Shown one piece after another: positions 1 to 8,678 of a DNA stretch of 49,078 nucleotides. A model generated the notes under the pieces. It was not told the origin of the DNA, made no database searches, and was given only the letters and a program-made list of their open reading frames with translations. How positions within the stretch are numbered: the stretch's first letter is position 1; each line of letters begins with the position of its first letter. Made by a program: the position numbers and the translations under genes. This DNA comes from Actinotignum schaalii_C (GTDB lineage Bacteria > Actinomycetota > Actinomycetes > Actinomycetales > Actinomycetaceae), in NCBI RefSeq assembly GCF_034119425.1, contig NZ_JAWUEL010000016.1:1-49078 (forward strand). The letters are read 5' to 3'.

Positions 1-61
1 AGCCGCGGGCGTGTGCGCCGCGCCGCCCCCGTTATGAGTCATCGGCATAGGAAGGACCGGC

Positions 62-1738
62 CTAGCGCGAAAGCTCGCTGCGCAGCACGTCCAGGCCCAC
101 CCCGCCCAGGCGCAGAGCCTTCATATGCCACGCTTTGAGGTCAAAGCCGGCACCCGCGCGGGACCGGGCTTCTTCACGCAGCTCCTTCCAGATCCGCGCC
201 CCCACCTTGTAGGCGCTGGCCTGCCCGGGCCAGCCGAGGTAGCGGTCCAGCTCGTAGGAAAGGAAGGACTGTTCCATAGCCACATTCGCGCGCAGGAAAC
301 GCCAGGCGGCGTCGTGATCCCAGACGCCGGTGCCGAACTGCCCGCCGGCCACCTTCCCGGCATCCTTACCCAGATGCACGCCCATATCCACCACGATGCG
401 GGCCGCGCGCAGCCGCTCGGAATCAAGCACGCCCATGCGGTCACCCGGATCCTCGTGGAAACCGAGCTCGGCCATGAGGGCTTCGGCGTAGAGCGCCCAG
501 CCTTCCCCGTGCCCGGAGACCCAATAGGCCTGACGGCGCCACGCATTGAGCTGATCCTTGAGGTAGACGGCCAAGCCCAGCTGGAGGTGGTGACCCGGTA
601 CGCCTTCGTGGTAGACCGTGGTCTTTTCCTGCCAGGTGTGGAATTCCGTGACGCCTTCCGGCACGGACCACCACATGCGGCCCGGCCGGGAAAAATCATC
701 GGACGGGCCGGTGTAGTAGATACCGCCCGAATTCGAGGGCGCGATCATGCATTCGATGGTGCGCATCGCCTCGGGAATATCGAAGTAGTGCGTGGCAGCG
801 GCCATGGCATCATCGGCGGTGTGCTGCATCCAGGAGCGCAATTCCTCCACGCCGTGCAGGGTGTAGCGTTCTTCCTGATCGAGGCGGGTGAGGGCCTCGT
901 TGACGCTCACGCCCTCCCCGTACAGCTCGCGCGCAATGGCTTGCTGTTCCGCGTCGATTCGCTCCAGTTCGTGGATACCCCACTCGTATGTTTCATCCAG
1001 ATCGACGACGGCGCCCAGGAATTCGCGCGAATGCAGCGCGTAACGATCCCGGCCCACCGCATCATTTTCGGTAGCCCCCGGGAGGAGACCCCGCAGGGTT
1101 TCGGCCAGTTCTCCGTAGGCCGCGCGGGCCCGGGCAGCACCTTTCTCCAAAGCGTCGGCAAGTCCCGGGGCTGTGGCCGCCCCGCGCTGGGCTAGCCCCG
1201 CGAAGCTCCCCGAATCGGAGGCGGCACCGAGGGCCTGCTCCAGGCAGCGCTCCACCTGCCGGGCCGCGAAAACAGGGCCGGACGCGGCCCGCTGCGCCAG
1301 GGATTCCCGATAGCCGGCCAGGGCCCGCGGCACATCGTTCAGGCGCGCCGCGATGGTTTCCCAATCGGAAGTACTGTCCTGGGGCATCACGTCAAAAACA
1401 TCGCGAATCCCCTGGAGCGGGGATTCAATAACATTGAGCTTGCCGACTTCTTCACCCGCCTCATACAGCTCAATTTCCAGGCCGAGGCGATCGCGCAGGC
1501 CTGCGGCGGTCACCCGATCCGTGACGTCCTGCTCTTCAAGGTGATCCAGGGCGGCCAAGGTTTCCCGCACGTTATCCATATGCGCGGCAATCCCGGCGGG
1601 GGAGTAATCATCAAGCTTGGTTTCTGGGGCACCGGGCAGGCCGGTGAACGTCACCGTTTCGGGTGAGCTATCCAGGACGCGCTGGAAATAGCGGTCCGCG
1701 AGGGCATCAATATCTGTGTGTTCTCGTTTATTCTCCAC
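62..1738 (-). CDS. DUF885 family protein, putative zinc-dependent peptidase
   Basis: The protein is about 558 residues, the usual DUF885 length. The clearest signature is HEGVPGHH about two thirds along (near residue 377), a variant HExxxH-type metal site typical of this family and embedded in TTVYHEGVPGHHLQ. No signal peptide or membrane segment is visible, so it is probably cytoplasmic. DUF885 proteins are generally treated as uncharacterised metallopeptidase-like enzymes; no substrate can be read from the sequence. The start is uncertain: the frame opens at a TTG (1783), with GTG codons at 1774 and 1738. I chose 1738 because the conserved part begins just after it; GGAG lies only 2 nt upstream, which is poor spacing. 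It is transcribed away from the cyclase gene and has no visible link to the glycan genes. Confidence 0.85.
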   Translation of the reverse strand: MENKREHTDIDALADRYFQRVLDSSPETVTFTGLPGAPETKLDDYSPAGIAAHMDNVRETLAALDHLEEQDVTDRVTAAGLRDRLGLEIELYEAGEEVGKLNVIESPLQGIRDVFDVMPQDSTSDWETIAARLNDVPRALAGYRESLAQRAASGPVFAARQVERCLEQALGAASDSGSFAGLAQRGAATAPGLADALEKGAARARAAYGELAETLRGLLPGATENDAVGRDRYALHSREFLGAVVDLDETYEWGIHELERIDAEQQAIARELYGEGVSVNEALTRLDQEERYTLHGVEELRSWMQHTADDAMAAATHYFDIPEAMRTIECMIAPSNSGGIYYTGPSDDFSRPGRMWWSVPEGVTEFHTWQEKTTVYHEGVPGHHLQLGLAVYLKDQLNAWRRQAYWVSGHGEGWALYAEALMAELGFHEDPGDRMGVLDSERLRAARIVVDMGVHLGKDAGKVAGGQFGTGVWDHDAAWRFLRANVAMEQSFLSYELDRYLGWPGQASAYKVGARIWKELREEARSRAGAGFDLKAWHMKALRLGGVGLDVLRSELSR

Positions 1739-1811
1739 TGCTCCAGAATAGCCCGCGGCTACCGCGCACTCCACTCCCAGCAAAATCCCTGGATGAAAAC
1801 ATGGACGTGAG

Positions 1812-1833
1812 TGTCAAGGATGACTAGTATACT
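1812..1833. promoter_or_regulatory. Divergent promoter elements between DUF885 and cyclase genes
   Basis: On the plus strand TATACT (1828-1833) is a near-consensus -10 box about 100 nt before the cyclase start. On the minus strand TTGACA (1817-1812) is a perfect -35 hexamer pointing to the DUF885 gene, although the -10 at the expected distance is poor. Inference only. Confidence 0.35.
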
Positions 1834-1936
1834 GTGATGGAAGGCACTTTATTTATGGCCGGCGGTTGGCGCTCCCTGTTCTCCTCACCTGAGGCGGCGC
1901 CGCGCCGGTGGTGAACAGCTAAGGGAAGGGGCTAGT

Positions 1937-3403
1937 GTGGCTGAGCAATTCGCTAGCGCGCCGCGCCCCTCACCCTATCCCGAAAAATTGCGCGGAGTAG
2001 GCGATGGTGGTGCGCGCAAACATTCCGGTATCGGCCCGGCCATGAGCCCGGACCTCATCGCTTACCTCCTCGGGGGTGGCGTCCAGCCCGCTGAAAGCGC
2101 GGAGCTCAGCGCGGATGATATGGCCCAGTTGCGGCGTAACACCGCTGCGGATTTGCCTCTTGGCCCGGAATCCGGAGTGCCCCGCCCCGGGCATGCCGCA
2201 CGTATGGAAGCCCCGGTAGATCGTAATTTCGTGCCTAGCCGGGAAACAGCGGCCCGCACCTCGCAGCGCTCGCGGGCCTGCAGCCCCGCGCCTGATGGCC
2301 CGCGGCCGGGCAGCGCTCAGGCGCCAGAATCTGCCGCGCCAGCGGTACCGGCGTCGTACCACTACGCACCCCCGCGTCAGCCGCAGGCCACGGCGGATAC
2401 GGAAGCCACCACGTTCTCCGCCTATATGGAACACCTCGAGGGCGGGCTACCGCGCTATACCTTGCGCCAGGCCGCGGAGCTTACCAATATGGACACGGAA
2501 GGCGTGCGGCGTTTTTGGCTGGCGCTCGGTTTCCCCACCATCGTGGATGAAGATAATGAACGCGTTTTTACGGACGGGGATATTACCGCGATGCGGGCGA
2601 TGGCGGAATCGCTCGGGGAATCCCCGCTGACGGAATCGGCCCTTACATCGCTGCTGCGCGCCAGTGCCCACAATGTGGATCGCATGCTGCAATGGCATGT
2701 GGAAACCTTGCTTGAACTGGCCGAAACTACGGGTGGGCTCGGGCCGGTGGATGCGCGGCGCTGGGTGCTTGATCATTTCGCGGATATTGAAGAATTCTTG
2801 CGGCGTACCGCAGCGTATACCTGGTCGCGGCAGGCCGCCGCGCTGCTGCGCCATACCGAGGCGGAAATCGCCCATATTAATGAGGATGACGCCATCCCGC
2901 AGATTCCGCGCGCGGTGGGTTTTATCGATATTGTGTCCTTCACGAACCGGACCGAGCGGATGACCTCGCGTCAGTTCATGGAATTTATTGAGCGTTTTGA
3001 TTACACCTGCCGGGCCGTCATTACCGGTGGGGGTGGGCGCGTGGTTAAATCCATGGGCGATGCTTTCCTCTTTATTGCGGACGATATCGTTACGGGTGCG
3101 GATATTGTGTGCGATGTGACCCAAGCCCTGCGCGATACCCCGGAGATTCCGGCGGTGCGGGCCTCCCTCACCTGGGGGCCGGTACTGGGGCGTTTCGGTG
3201 ATGTTTTCGGGCCGTCGGTGAATATGGCCTCCCGGCTGGCAGATGTGGCCTCCCCGGGTACGGTTCTTACCTCGCGTCCGGTGGCGACCGCGCTCAAAGC
3301 GGTAGGGGAGAATCGCTTCACCACGATCTCAGTGGGAACCCCTACCCTCCAGGGACTAGGTGCCACCGAGGTGCTGGAGCTGCGCCGCCTCCGTGCGCAT
3401 TAA
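1937..3403 (+). CDS. Class III adenylate/guanylate cyclase with N-terminal regulatory domain
   Basis: 488 residues. Residues 1-165 are low-complexity and probably disordered. About 172-300 is a helical region starting YTLRQAAELTN, MerR/HTH-like and resembling the regulatory half of soluble mycobacterial cyclases of the Rv1264 type. The catalytic domain spans about 325-475. All expected residues are present: metal-binding Asp331 (FIDIVSFT) and Asp375 (SMGDAF), substrate-selecting Lys371 and Asp422, and transition-state Asn429 and Arg433 (VNMASR). The Lys/Asp pair favours ATP over GTP. There are no membrane segments, so it should be a soluble enzyme making cAMP. GTG start behind AAGGGAAGGGG. 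It is followed 113 bp later by a two-component system on the same strand; shared regulation is unproven. The N-terminal half suggests autoinhibition or signal sensing, as known for Rv1264, but the signal here is unknown. Confidence 0.9.
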   Translation: MAEQFASAPRPSPYPEKLRGVGDGGARKHSGIGPAMSPDLIAYLLGGGVQPAESAELSADDMAQLRRNTAADLPLGPESGVPRPGHAARMEAPVDRNFVPSRETAARTSQRSRACSPAPDGPRPGSAQAPESAAPAVPASYHYAPPRQPQATADTEATTFSAYMEHLEGGLPRYTLRQAAELTNMDTEGVRRFWLALGFPTIVDEDNERVFTDGDITAMRAMAESLGESPLTESALTSLLRASAHNVDRMLQWHVETLLELAETTGGLGPVDARRWVLDHFADIEEFLRRTAAYTWSRQAAALLRHTEAEIAHINEDDAIPQIPRAVGFIDIVSFTNRTERMTSRQFMEFIERFDYTCRAVITGGGGRVVKSMGDAFLFIADDIVTGADIVCDVTQALRDTPEIPAVRASLTWGPVLGRFGDVFGPSVNMASRLADVASPGTVLTSRPVATALKAVGENRFTTISVGTPTLQGLGATEVLELRRLRAH

Positions 3404-3504
3404 GAACGGGTGCTTTCGCGTGTATCGAGAAAGCCGCTCCCAGGCTGGCTTACGCCCGTTTCACGCCCCGGGGCACAGGCCCTGAGTGAAAAAAGAAAAT
3501 AGCT

Positions 3505-3510
3505 TAGACT
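3505..3510 (+). promoter_or_regulatory. -10 box for a leaderless response-regulator transcript
   Basis: TAGACT ends exactly 6 nt before the GTG start at 3517 and there is no Shine-Dalgarno sequence. Transcription would start at or next to the start codon, the common actinobacterial leaderless layout. No clear -35 is visible. Confidence 0.6.
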
Positions 3511-3516
3511 TTCAGT

Positions 3517-4188
3517 GTGACTACTTTGCTTCTTGTTGAGGATGATGCCGCTATTTCCGGACCGCTGGCCCGCGCGCTCGGGCGGGAAGGGTACACCGTG
3601 AACCTGGTTGCTACCGGGCGGGATGCGCTGGACCAGCTCACCAACGGGGTCGATATTATGGTCCTGGACCTCGGTCTGCCGGATATGGATGGCCTCGAGG
3701 TAGCGCGGCAGGCTCGCGGGGAGGGCTATACTTTCCCCATTCTCATTCTTACCGCACGCACCGAAGAAGTGGATATGGTGGTGGGCTTGGATAGCGGGGC
3801 GGATGATTACGTCACGAAGCCTTTCCGGCTCGCGGAGCTGCTGGCTCGGGTGCGGGCGTTGCTGCGGCGTACCGAGCAGGGCAATGACCATCTCAATGCC
3901 CAAGATATTTCGGTGGATACCGGGGCGCGCCGGGCGCTACGCGAGGGAGTGGAGCTGCCACTCACCGCTAAAGAATTTGATTTGCTTACCGCGCTGATTC
4001 GCAGGGCGGGGGATGCCGTGTCACGTGAGCTGCTGCTCAGTGAAGTGTGGGGGGATGAAAACGGTTCCTCCTCGAAGAAACTTGATATGCATATTTCGTG
4101 GTTGCGCCGTAAATTGGGCGACGACGTTGACAGTCCTCGCTATATCTCCACGGTGCGGGGACTGGGCTTCCGTTTCGAGACTCACTAA
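3517..4188 (+). CDS. OmpR-family response regulator
   Basis: 223 residues, standard OmpR/PhoB length. The receiver domain (1-115) has the acidic pair Glu8-Asp9-Asp10, phospho-acceptor Asp51 (VLDLGLPDMDG), the conserved Thr in ILTART and Lys in YVTKPF. The C-terminal winged helix (about 125-222) has LTAKEFDLLTAL and the recognition-wing region ending STVRGLGFRFE. It is a DNA-binding transcription factor activated by phosphorylation. GTG start, apparently leaderless. The histidine kinase gene follows after 9 nt, so the two form an operon and very probably a cognate pair. Targets cannot be deduced; proximity to envelope genes makes a cell-wall role plausible but unproven. Confidence 0.95.
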   Translation: MTTLLLVEDDAAISGPLARALGREGYTVNLVATGRDALDQLTNGVDIMVLDLGLPDMDGLEVARQARGEGYTFPILILTARTEEVDMVVGLDSGADDYVTKPFRLAELLARVRALLRRTEQGNDHLNAQDISVDTGARRALREGVELPLTAKEFDLLTALIRRAGDAVSRELLLSEVWGDENGSSSKKLDMHISWLRRKLGDDVDSPRYISTVRGLGFRFETH

Positions 4189-4197
4189 GAAGAACCG

Positions 4198-5271
4198 ATG
4201 CGCGCACGTTCTTTGCGGATGACGATCCGCACCGCGCTGGCGGCTATTTTACTGGTCGGGATTCCCGCGCTGGTGATGGGCGGGGTGACGATCCCGCGCA
4301 ATGCCCTTGATGAGGGGCGGGCCCGGCGGGATATGGTGCTCTTCTTAGGGGCGGAAATCCTGGCGATTATCGTAGCTATTTTGGTGGCGGTGGGGATCGC
4401 CATGCGGGTCTCGCGCCGCATTTCCGCGCCGCTTATCTACCTGGCTGCCGCTGCCGAACAGCTGGGAGCGGGAACCACCCGCCCGCAAATGGCGCCCTCG
4501 GGAATTGAAGAAATTGACCTGGTTTTTGAGGAGATCGCGCGCGCCGCGGATCGTATGGCCGGCAGGCTTTCCGCTGAACGACAATTCGCGGCCGATGCCT
4601 CCCACCAGCTACGCACTCCGCTCACCTCGCTATCCATGCGTCTGGAGGAAATCCAGTACCTCAGCAAGGATCCGGACGTTAAAGAAGAAGCTACGCGTTG
4701 CCTGGAACAGGTGGAACGCCTGACCGGGGTGGTGACCGATCTGCTTCACGCCTCGCGTGCTCAGGAAAGTGCCACGGAGGCGGTGGCGTTGCAACCCATT
4801 TTTGCCCAGCAGGGTGTGGAGTGGGAGCGGGCTTTCGCGGCGGCAGGCCGGAAAGTGGTCTTCACGGTGGGCGAGCACGGCCCGGTGCTCTCTGATCCCG
4901 GGGCGCTCTCCCAAATCATTGCCACGTGCGTGGAAAACTCGCTGAAATACGGGGCAGGGACGACGGCGGTTACCTCGCGCCCAGCCGGCCGGGGCGTCAT
5001 TATCGATATTAGTGACGAGGGAGAGGGAGTCGCTCCCGAATTCGTGGAAGCTATTTTCACCCAGGGATTTTCCCTGGGCGGGTCCACCGGATTCGGCCTG
5101 CCGCTCGCCCGCCAACTAGCCGAACGCAATGGCGGGCGGCTGGAATTATCCCAGGCGCGGCCTCCTGTTTTTTCGGTGGTCCTTGCCGCGCTCCCGGCTG
5201 CTCTTGACCCGGCGAAGGTTTTCCCCGCGGGTGGCGAAATTTCGGTGGGTGCCCGCAGACGGCGCTTCTAA
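4198..5271 (+). CDS. Sensor histidine kinase
   Basis: 357 residues. Two membrane helices (about 10-30 and 45-67) enclose an extracytoplasmic loop of only some 20 residues, too short for a ligand-binding domain, so it may sense a membrane or intramembrane signal or use a partner protein. A HAMP-like linker follows (67-120). The H-box is DASHQLRTPLTSL with phospho-acceptor His136; the N-box is CVENSLKYG; the G-boxes are DEGEGVAPE and GFGLPLARQLAERNGG. The enzyme autophosphorylates and should transfer phosphate to Asp51 of the regulator just upstream. The start ATG lies 9 nt after the regulator stop, preceded by AAGAAG. The C-terminal tail after the kinase core is short and basic. Confidence 0.94.
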   Translation: MRARSLRMTIRTALAAILLVGIPALVMGGVTIPRNALDEGRARRDMVLFLGAEILAIIVAILVAVGIAMRVSRRISAPLIYLAAAAEQLGAGTTRPQMAPSGIEEIDLVFEEIARAADRMAGRLSAERQFAADASHQLRTPLTSLSMRLEEIQYLSKDPDVKEEATRCLEQVERLTGVVTDLLHASRAQESATEAVALQPIFAQQGVEWERAFAAAGRKVVFTVGEHGPVLSDPGALSQIIATCVENSLKYGAGTTAVTSRPAGRGVIIDISDEGEGVAPEFVEAIFTQGFSLGGSTGFGLPLARQLAERNGGRLELSQARPPVFSVVLAALPAALDPAKVFPAGGEISVGARRRRF

Positions 5272-5328
5272 CAAAGGCGTGCTGCGGAGGAAAACGCCAC
5301 CGGGCTCCTCGGCCGCCGGATAACGGCG

Positions 5329-5847
5329 CTATTCGCGCACCCGGAACACCACGTAGCGGTAGAGCACGTAGCGGCAGGCGGTGCCCAAAATCAACCCCAC
5401 CACATTGGAAGAAATATTATCGGCCAGCTGGGAACGCATATCCAGCACGTAGCGGGAGAACCACAAGCAGCCCAGCTCAATCGCCATGCCACACAGATTC
5501 ACCGCCACGAATTGCAGAAACTCTCGCATTTTCTCCGCGGAGCGTTGGCTGCGGAACGTCCACAAGCGGTTAGCCACCCAGGAGAAAATCACGGACAGCG
5601 TGACGGATATGACTTTCGCCGTCATGGATTGGTCCCCCGGCAGCCGCACCAGTCCGGTGTGAGCCAGCAGATTAAAAATACCCACATTGACGATATAGGC
5701 ACCCAGCCCCACCGTGCAGAACTGCAGGAATTCCACGAGCCACTGCCGGAAGCTCTGCCCTTTGAGTAAACGGCGCAGCAATTTCTCCACCCGGGCGCGG
5801 CTGGAGGAACGAGGTTCTGGTGTTGGTTCTGGTACTGGGGCAGTCAT
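5329..5847 (-). CDS. GtrA-like membrane protein
   Basis: 172 residues with four predicted membrane helices and the GtrA signature (FLQFCTVGLGAYIVNVGIFN near the start, FSWVANRLWTFRS in the middle, YVLYRYVVF at the end). GtrA-family proteins are thought to help move polyprenyl-phosphate-linked sugars across the membrane for later use by GT-C transferases. That fits the GtrB-like enzymes encoded at 23027-23782 and 36054-37118 in this window, although they are far away. It lies 20 bp downstream of an LCP gene. No Shine-Dalgarno is visible, and TAGTCT lies 7 nt before the ATG, so it may have its own leaderless promoter inside the operon. Confidence 0.85.
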   Translation of the reverse strand: MTAPVPEPTPEPRSSSRARVEKLLRRLLKGQSFRQWLVEFLQFCTVGLGAYIVNVGIFNLLAHTGLVRLPGDQSMTAKVISVTLSVIFSWVANRLWTFRSQRSAEKMREFLQFVAVNLCGMAIELGCLWFSRYVLDMRSQLADNISSNVVGLILGTACRYVLYRYVVFRVRE

Positions 5848-5854
5848 CGCGCTG

Positions 5855-5860
5855 AGACTA
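5855..5860 (-). promoter_or_regulatory. -10 box for possible leaderless GtrA-like transcript
   Basis: TAGTCT (minus strand) ends 7 nt before the ATG at 5847, with no ribosome binding site. It lies between the LCP stop codon and the GtrA-like start. Confidence 0.4.
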
Positions 5861-5867
5861 TCACGCT

Positions 5868-7205
5868 TTAGAAACTGGGAAGCATATCAGCCGGAGTCAG
5901 GTTCCCCTCGCGCATTTTCCGGAAGAATTCCGGGGTACGCTGCGGATCGAGGAGCACATTAGACTGCCCATTGGCACGGTAATCAAGATCGGCGATGGGG
6001 GGAACTCCGGCCAGACCTCCTTCGCCCAGCACGCTCCCGAGCGCCAGCCCGGCCCGTCCCACGTTGTACAGCGACGTATCGCGATCTACCGTGAGGATGG
6101 AGCCGGCGGTGCCGACCATGCGCCGCTGCAGCGGGAAATCCACCAGCGTTGCCGGGGTCTTGAGCTTGCCGATCAGGGACGACACCACCTGGCGCTGCCG
6201 GTTGGTACGCCCGAGATCACCCAGCGGATCAGATTTGCGCATTCGCGCGAAAGCGAGGGCCTGAGCGCCATTCGTTTCGTGGCAGCCAGCTTCCCAGACC
6301 ATGCCCGAGTCCGCGTCGTCTACGTCGTCGTCGTAACACAGGCGCACCCCGCCGGCCGCGTCCACAATCTGCTGCACCCCGGCCATGGAAATCTGGATAT
6401 AGTGATCCACGGTCATCCCGGAAAGTTCCTCCACCGTTTCTACCAGGAGCCGCGGCCCGCCCAAAGCGAAGGAAGAATTGAGCTTCTGTTCGCCCTCCCC
6501 TGGAACATTCACGTAGGAATCACGCGGGAGGGAGACCAGCGCGGGTGCCCCGGATTCGGGAACGTGGAGCAACATAATGGTATCCGCGCGCTCACCCTCG
6601 GTCGGGTCATCAATCCCGTCCGCTTCGCGCACATCCGAACCCACAATCAGGTACGTGGTGCCGCTTGTTGCCGCGGCCCCGCTCAGCGCATCCATTCGGG
6701 TCAGCTTGGAATTGCCGTAAAAGAACAGATAGGTGGGCCAGGCCACCGCAAGAATAAGAAGAAGAACGACGACGCCAGCAACCCAGCGCCACGGATGGCG
6801 GCGCCGGGTGCGCCCGGCAGGTGCACCCATCCCGGGCATATCCGGTACCGGATGACGATCAGCCCCGCTATGCGGGTAGGGGGCAGCCGGCGCGGCCTGC
6901 GCGGCGGGGCGGACGGCCGGGTAGGACGCTGCGGGCGGGTAGGAAGGTGCCTGCTCGAAGGATTTTGCCGGAGGAGCGGATGCCACCTGGCGTTGCGGAG
7001 CAAAGCTCGGGGGCTGCACGGGTGCGGGCCGGCGCGGAGCCCCGGCGGCGCGGGTAGAGCCGGGAATATCAGCGAATTGTTCGCGCGCTTCGGGTGGCGT
7101 AGCGCGGCCCCGTCCCACCGGCTGCGCGCCCTGCGAGGAGGGGCGCGGAAGCCTGCGCTTGGGTGGGAACGACGGTGGTGGGGTAGCCCCATGGAAACGG
7201 TTCAT
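5868..7205 (-). CDS. LCP (LytR-CpsA-Psr) family wall-polymer ligase, second copy
   Basis: About 445 residues. A long cytoplasmic Pro/Ala-rich tail (about 1-130) precedes one membrane helix (WVAGVVVLLLILAVAW), then an extracellular LCP domain. The domain motifs are LIVGSDVREADG, ERADTIMLLHV, VSLPRDSYVNVP, KLNSSFALGG and GRTNRQRQVV; the Arg/Asp residues that hold the polyprenyl pyrophosphate are present. LCP enzymes transfer glycopolymers from the lipid carrier to peptidoglycan. Start choice: the ATG at 7205 sits 2 nt after the stop of the upstream LCP gene (TGAGTATG), suggesting translational coupling; an in-frame ATG at 7235 would overlap it by 28 nt. Neither has a good Shine-Dalgarno. Having two adjacent LCPs suggests overlapping or divided roles in attaching the polymer made by this locus. 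Confidence 0.92.
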   Translation of the reverse strand: MNRFHGATPPPSFPPKRRLPRPSSQGAQPVGRGRATPPEAREQFADIPGSTRAAGAPRRPAPVQPPSFAPQRQVASAPPAKSFEQAPSYPPAASYPAVRPAAQAAPAAPYPHSGADRHPVPDMPGMGAPAGRTRRRHPWRWVAGVVVLLLILAVAWPTYLFFYGNSKLTRMDALSGAAATSGTTYLIVGSDVREADGIDDPTEGERADTIMLLHVPESGAPALVSLPRDSYVNVPGEGEQKLNSSFALGGPRLLVETVEELSGMTVDHYIQISMAGVQQIVDAAGGVRLCYDDDVDDADSGMVWEAGCHETNGAQALAFARMRKSDPLGDLGRTNRQRQVVSSLIGKLKTPATLVDFPLQRRMVGTAGSILTVDRDTSLYNVGRAGLALGSVLGEGGLAGVPPIADLDYRANGQSNVLLDPQRTPEFFRKMREGNLTPADMLPSF

Positions 7206-7207
7206 AC

Positions 7208-8635
7208 TCAGGGAATCGCATTCTCTCGGGTGCATACGGGCGCTGATTCGGCGGTTCGGGCGGTTGTGGGAGCCTGAGAGGCCGGCGTGTCGCTATCCGG
7301 CTCCGGTGCTGCGGGTGTGCTTTCGGATGAGGTGGCGGCTTCGGTATCACCAGTGGTGGTGGATTCCGCGGCGCTCGAAGCTCCCTCAGCGTCACTGCCG
7401 GTGCTGGGTATGCCGCTAGCGGCGGTACTGGGAAGAGCATCCGGGCTGCCTTCCGGTGGCAAGCCAACGAAAACGCCGTCGGCATTCTTCTCCGCACGTA
7501 CTGGAACGTCGCGGCGTAGTGCCTCCCACACGTAATCGGCGGAATCGGTGGCGACCACGCGGTTACCAGCCCAGGCGAAAGGCATGGTCCAGAAGCGGAT
7601 ATTGGCCGGATCGAGGGAGCGCAGCGAATTTGCCAGGCCCACAATATTGCTGATGGAGCCGATCTCCTGGGAGGTTTGCAGGGACTGGGTCGCGGCGTCG
7701 AGCAGGCGCATGAGGCGGCCGAAATCGGTGAGGAGATTGGAGCGCAGGGCCTCGGCTGCCACCGCGCTCACCAATTCGTGCTGGCGGCCGATACGGGAAA
7801 TATCCGAGCCGTCTCCCACGCTGTAGCGGGCCCGAGCCAGGGCCAGGGCCTGCGTGCCGTTGAGGAGGCGGCAGCCGGAAGTAATATCGAGGCCGGCGCG
7901 CTCGTCGTACAGATCATCCGCGAAGTACATGGGAACCCCGCCCAGGGCATCCACGGTGGAAATAAAGGAAGCAAAATCCACCACGATATAACCGTTGAAA
8001 GTAATGCCGGTCATCTTGTGGAGAGTGGTCATGGTGCAGGCCGCCGCGCTGGCCACGTCCCCGTACTGGCCGCCAATGGCGAAAGCGGAGTTGAACATGG
8101 TTTCGGGAGCGGGGCGGGTGGTAACCGTTTCCGAACCACCGGAAGAAGTGCGGATCGTGCAGGAAGGAATATCCACGAGGGTGTCGCGGGGCACGGACAC
8201 AATATCCACGCGGCTGCGATCCGCGCTGATATGCATGATCATGGTGGTATCCGCGCGCATCCCCCCGACTTCGCCAGACTCTCCGGCGTTATCAATATCG
8301 GAATCCCCGCTGCGTACATCCGAACCAAGAATGAGGATATTGAGCGGGCGGCCCGCGGAAGGATCCACCGGCTCCGCCGCGGCGGCGGAGGGAACCAGAT
8401 CATCAATATCGGCCCGGGTGATATTCCCCTGGTAGCGCGCCCACGCGGACCACAGTGCCGTCCCGAAAGTCAGGAGGAGCGCGAGCAGCACAAGCAGCAC
8501 GACCCGCCACCACGAAGAGGTGCGGCGGCCCCCGATCAGATGCGCCGCGGCGCGTGAGTTTTTTGCCACTACCTCATCATAGGGGTTCGGGTGCGTCGCC
8601 CGCTGGAAGAAGCGCCGCACTGCGGTGTTAAGCAC
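7208..8635 (-). CDS. LCP (LytR-CpsA-Psr) family wall-polymer ligase, first copy
   Basis: 475 residues. A short cytoplasmic N-terminus (1-45), one membrane helix (WWRVVLLVLLALLLTFGTAL), and an extracellular LCP domain (about 90-350) with ILILGSDVRSGDSD, MRADTTMIMHI, VSVPRDTLVDIP, FNSAFAIGG and ISRIGRQHELV. The last 90 residues are a Ser/Thr/Ala/Glu-rich, probably unstructured extracellular tail, longer than in typical LCPs. GTG start at 8635. It is divergent from the WbbL-like gene, with only 43 bp between starts. In mycobacteria an LCP gene (Rv3267) also lies close to wbbL1 and rmlD, so the pairing of rhamnosyl-linker synthesis and LCP ligation is conserved here. It probably anchors a rhamnose-containing polymer to peptidoglycan. 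Confidence 0.93.
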   Translation of the reverse strand: MLNTAVRRFFQRATHPNPYDEVVAKNSRAAAHLIGGRRTSSWWRVVLLVLLALLLTFGTALWSAWARYQGNITRADIDDLVPSAAAAEPVDPSAGRPLNILILGSDVRSGDSDIDNAGESGEVGGMRADTTMIMHISADRSRVDIVSVPRDTLVDIPSCTIRTSSGGSETVTTRPAPETMFNSAFAIGGQYGDVASAAACTMTTLHKMTGITFNGYIVVDFASFISTVDALGGVPMYFADDLYDERAGLDITSGCRLLNGTQALALARARYSVGDGSDISRIGRQHELVSAVAAEALRSNLLTDFGRLMRLLDAATQSLQTSQEIGSISNIVGLANSLRSLDPANIRFWTMPFAWAGNRVVATDSADYVWEALRRDVPVRAEKNADGVFVGLPPEGSPDALPSTAASGIPSTGSDAEGASSAAESTTTGDTEAATSSESTPAAPEPDSDTPASQAPTTARTAESAPVCTRENAIP

Positions 8636-8666
8636 GGTGGCGCGGGCGGGAGGCGCGTGGCTCGGC

Positions 8667-8672
8667 TAGGCT
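8667..8672 (+). promoter_or_regulatory. -10 box for leaderless WbbL-like transcript
   Basis: TAGGCT ends exactly 6 nt before the ATG at 8679 and there is no Shine-Dalgarno. The 43-bp gap to the divergent LCP gene must hold both promoters. Confidence 0.6.
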
Positions 8673-8678
8673 AGGACC

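Noticed and set aside
1..48. Minus-strand ATGs at 48 and 42 opening a frame that runs off the window start
   Set aside because: There is no ribosome binding site and only 14-16 codons are visible, so a partial gene cannot be supported.
125..1195. Long plus-strand open frame opposite the DUF885 gene
   Set aside because: A shadow frame caused by codon bias; its translation has no recognisable motif, while the opposite strand carries clear DUF885 motifs.
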